A stretch of 40,689 bases of DNA from Rhodothermales bacterium (GTDB taxonomy: Bacteria > Bacteroidota > Rhodothermia > Rhodothermales > JAHQVL01). The translations under genes were made by a program, and so were the position numbers. Below the pieces are notes generated by a model. It made no database searches. It saw only the letters and a list, made by a program, of their open reading frames with translations, and had not been told where the DNA came from. The stretch's first letter is position 1; each line of letters opens with the position of its first letter. The DNA lies in NCBI GenBank assembly GCA_034439735.1, contig JAWXAX010000261.1, forward strand, positions 1 to 40,689, given 5' to 3'. This document shows positions 40,463-40,689 of the stretch, in pieces.

Positions 40463-40689
40463 TCACGTCGGCGAGAGCGTTTCCATGAGCTCGATAGCGC
40501 TATCCGTCGTCGGGTGTTCTTCGAGGACGAGGCCCACGTCGGGGCAGAACACGCTCGTGGTCCGCATCCCCTCGAAAGTGGGCGTCGTCTCCCTCGTACG
40601 GATACATCCGGAGTAATCGCCGGCGCGGACGGAAACGGCGACATCAATCGCCAGCACCTCGCCGTGACCGGCCGGGGCATCGTCCGCGA
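40463..40689 (-). CDS. C-terminal end of a protein of unknown function (cut by the window)
   Basis: The frame is open from the window edge to TGA at 40463, giving at least 75 residues. The stretch has AIDVAVSVRAGDYSGCIRTR, ETTPTFEGMRTTSVF, CPDVGLVLEEHPTTDSAIEL and ends METLSPT. This matches a common pattern at the end of secreted beta-rich proteins in which G-x-Y-x-x-C is followed by a PGVGLV-type strand. The N-terminus is missing, so no function can be given. The 192 bp downstream (40271-40462) show no feature. Confidence 0.6.
   Translation of the reverse strand, partial: ADDAPAGHGEVLAIDVAVSVRAGDYSGCIRTRETTPTFEGMRTTSVFCPDVGLVLEEHPTTDSAIELMETLSPT

Overview
The window is a GC-rich bacterial chromosome segment, most likely from the Rhodothermota/Bacteroidota side of the tree (Rhodothermales- or Salinibacter-like). 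The evidence is a type IX secretion C-terminal sorting domain on a giant secreted protein plus a decayed second one, a FecI/FecR/TonB-receptor trio with an STN domain, a periplasmic-propeller histidine kinase with a Y_Y_Y domain, and several Tat-exported sugar isomerase/oxidoreductase proteins. No rRNA, tRNA or CRISPR array was recognised. The taxonomic call is inference from gene content.

Layout. 1-7.6 kb: an acyl-CoA dehydrogenase, a 1449-residue fibronectin-III/T9SS surface protein and a family of short palindromic repeats (one inside a complete 144-bp MITE-like element). 6.6-12.8 kb (minus): the most interesting locus, a probable operon of a CHAT (caspase-like) protease, a membrane STAND NTPase with a seven-bladed WD40 domain, and a coiled-coil membrane protein. 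The protease C-terminus and the STAND N-terminus carry the same TIR-like domain, which suggests a sensor recruiting a protease through homotypic contact. 13.0-17.5 kb (plus): ECF sigma factor, FecR-type anti-sigma factor and TonB-dependent receptor. 17.5-21.1 kb (minus): MscS channel with a DUF432-like partner, a four-helix membrane protein, a small Cys/His protein and a lipoprotein with a 9-residue tandem repeat. 21.4-24.9 kb: YbaK-type deacylase, T9SS-domain remnant, CsbD-like stress protein, and divergently arranged umuC and umuD. This umuD encodes only the already-processed UmuD' form and has lost both catalytic residues. 24.8-30.3 kb (minus): Tat lipoprotein isomerase, a TonB receptor with a CxxC-containing plug, a thioredoxin-like protein preceded by a perfect 7-2-7 palindrome resembling a DtxR/MntR operator, and a geranylgeranyl-reductase-family flavoprotein with a ferredoxin. 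30.4-35.2 kb: sugar-related genes (Gfo/Idh/MocA oxidoreductase, isomerase, MFS transporter, ROK kinase). 35.3-40.7 kb (minus): a hybrid propeller histidine kinase, a lipoprotein with an SdrD_B-like domain, and the 3' end of a further gene.

How the parts may work together. The CHAT/STAND/coiled-coil genes look like a self-contained signalling or programmed-death module. The sigma/FecR/receptor trio is a cell-surface signalling unit transcribed away from it. The thioredoxin and CxxC receptor look like a metal-controlled uptake pair. UmuC with a pre-processed UmuD' would give translesion synthesis that needs no RecA-stimulated cleavage. Start codons were chosen from ribosome-binding sites, signal peptides and family lengths, and several differ from the longest open frame.
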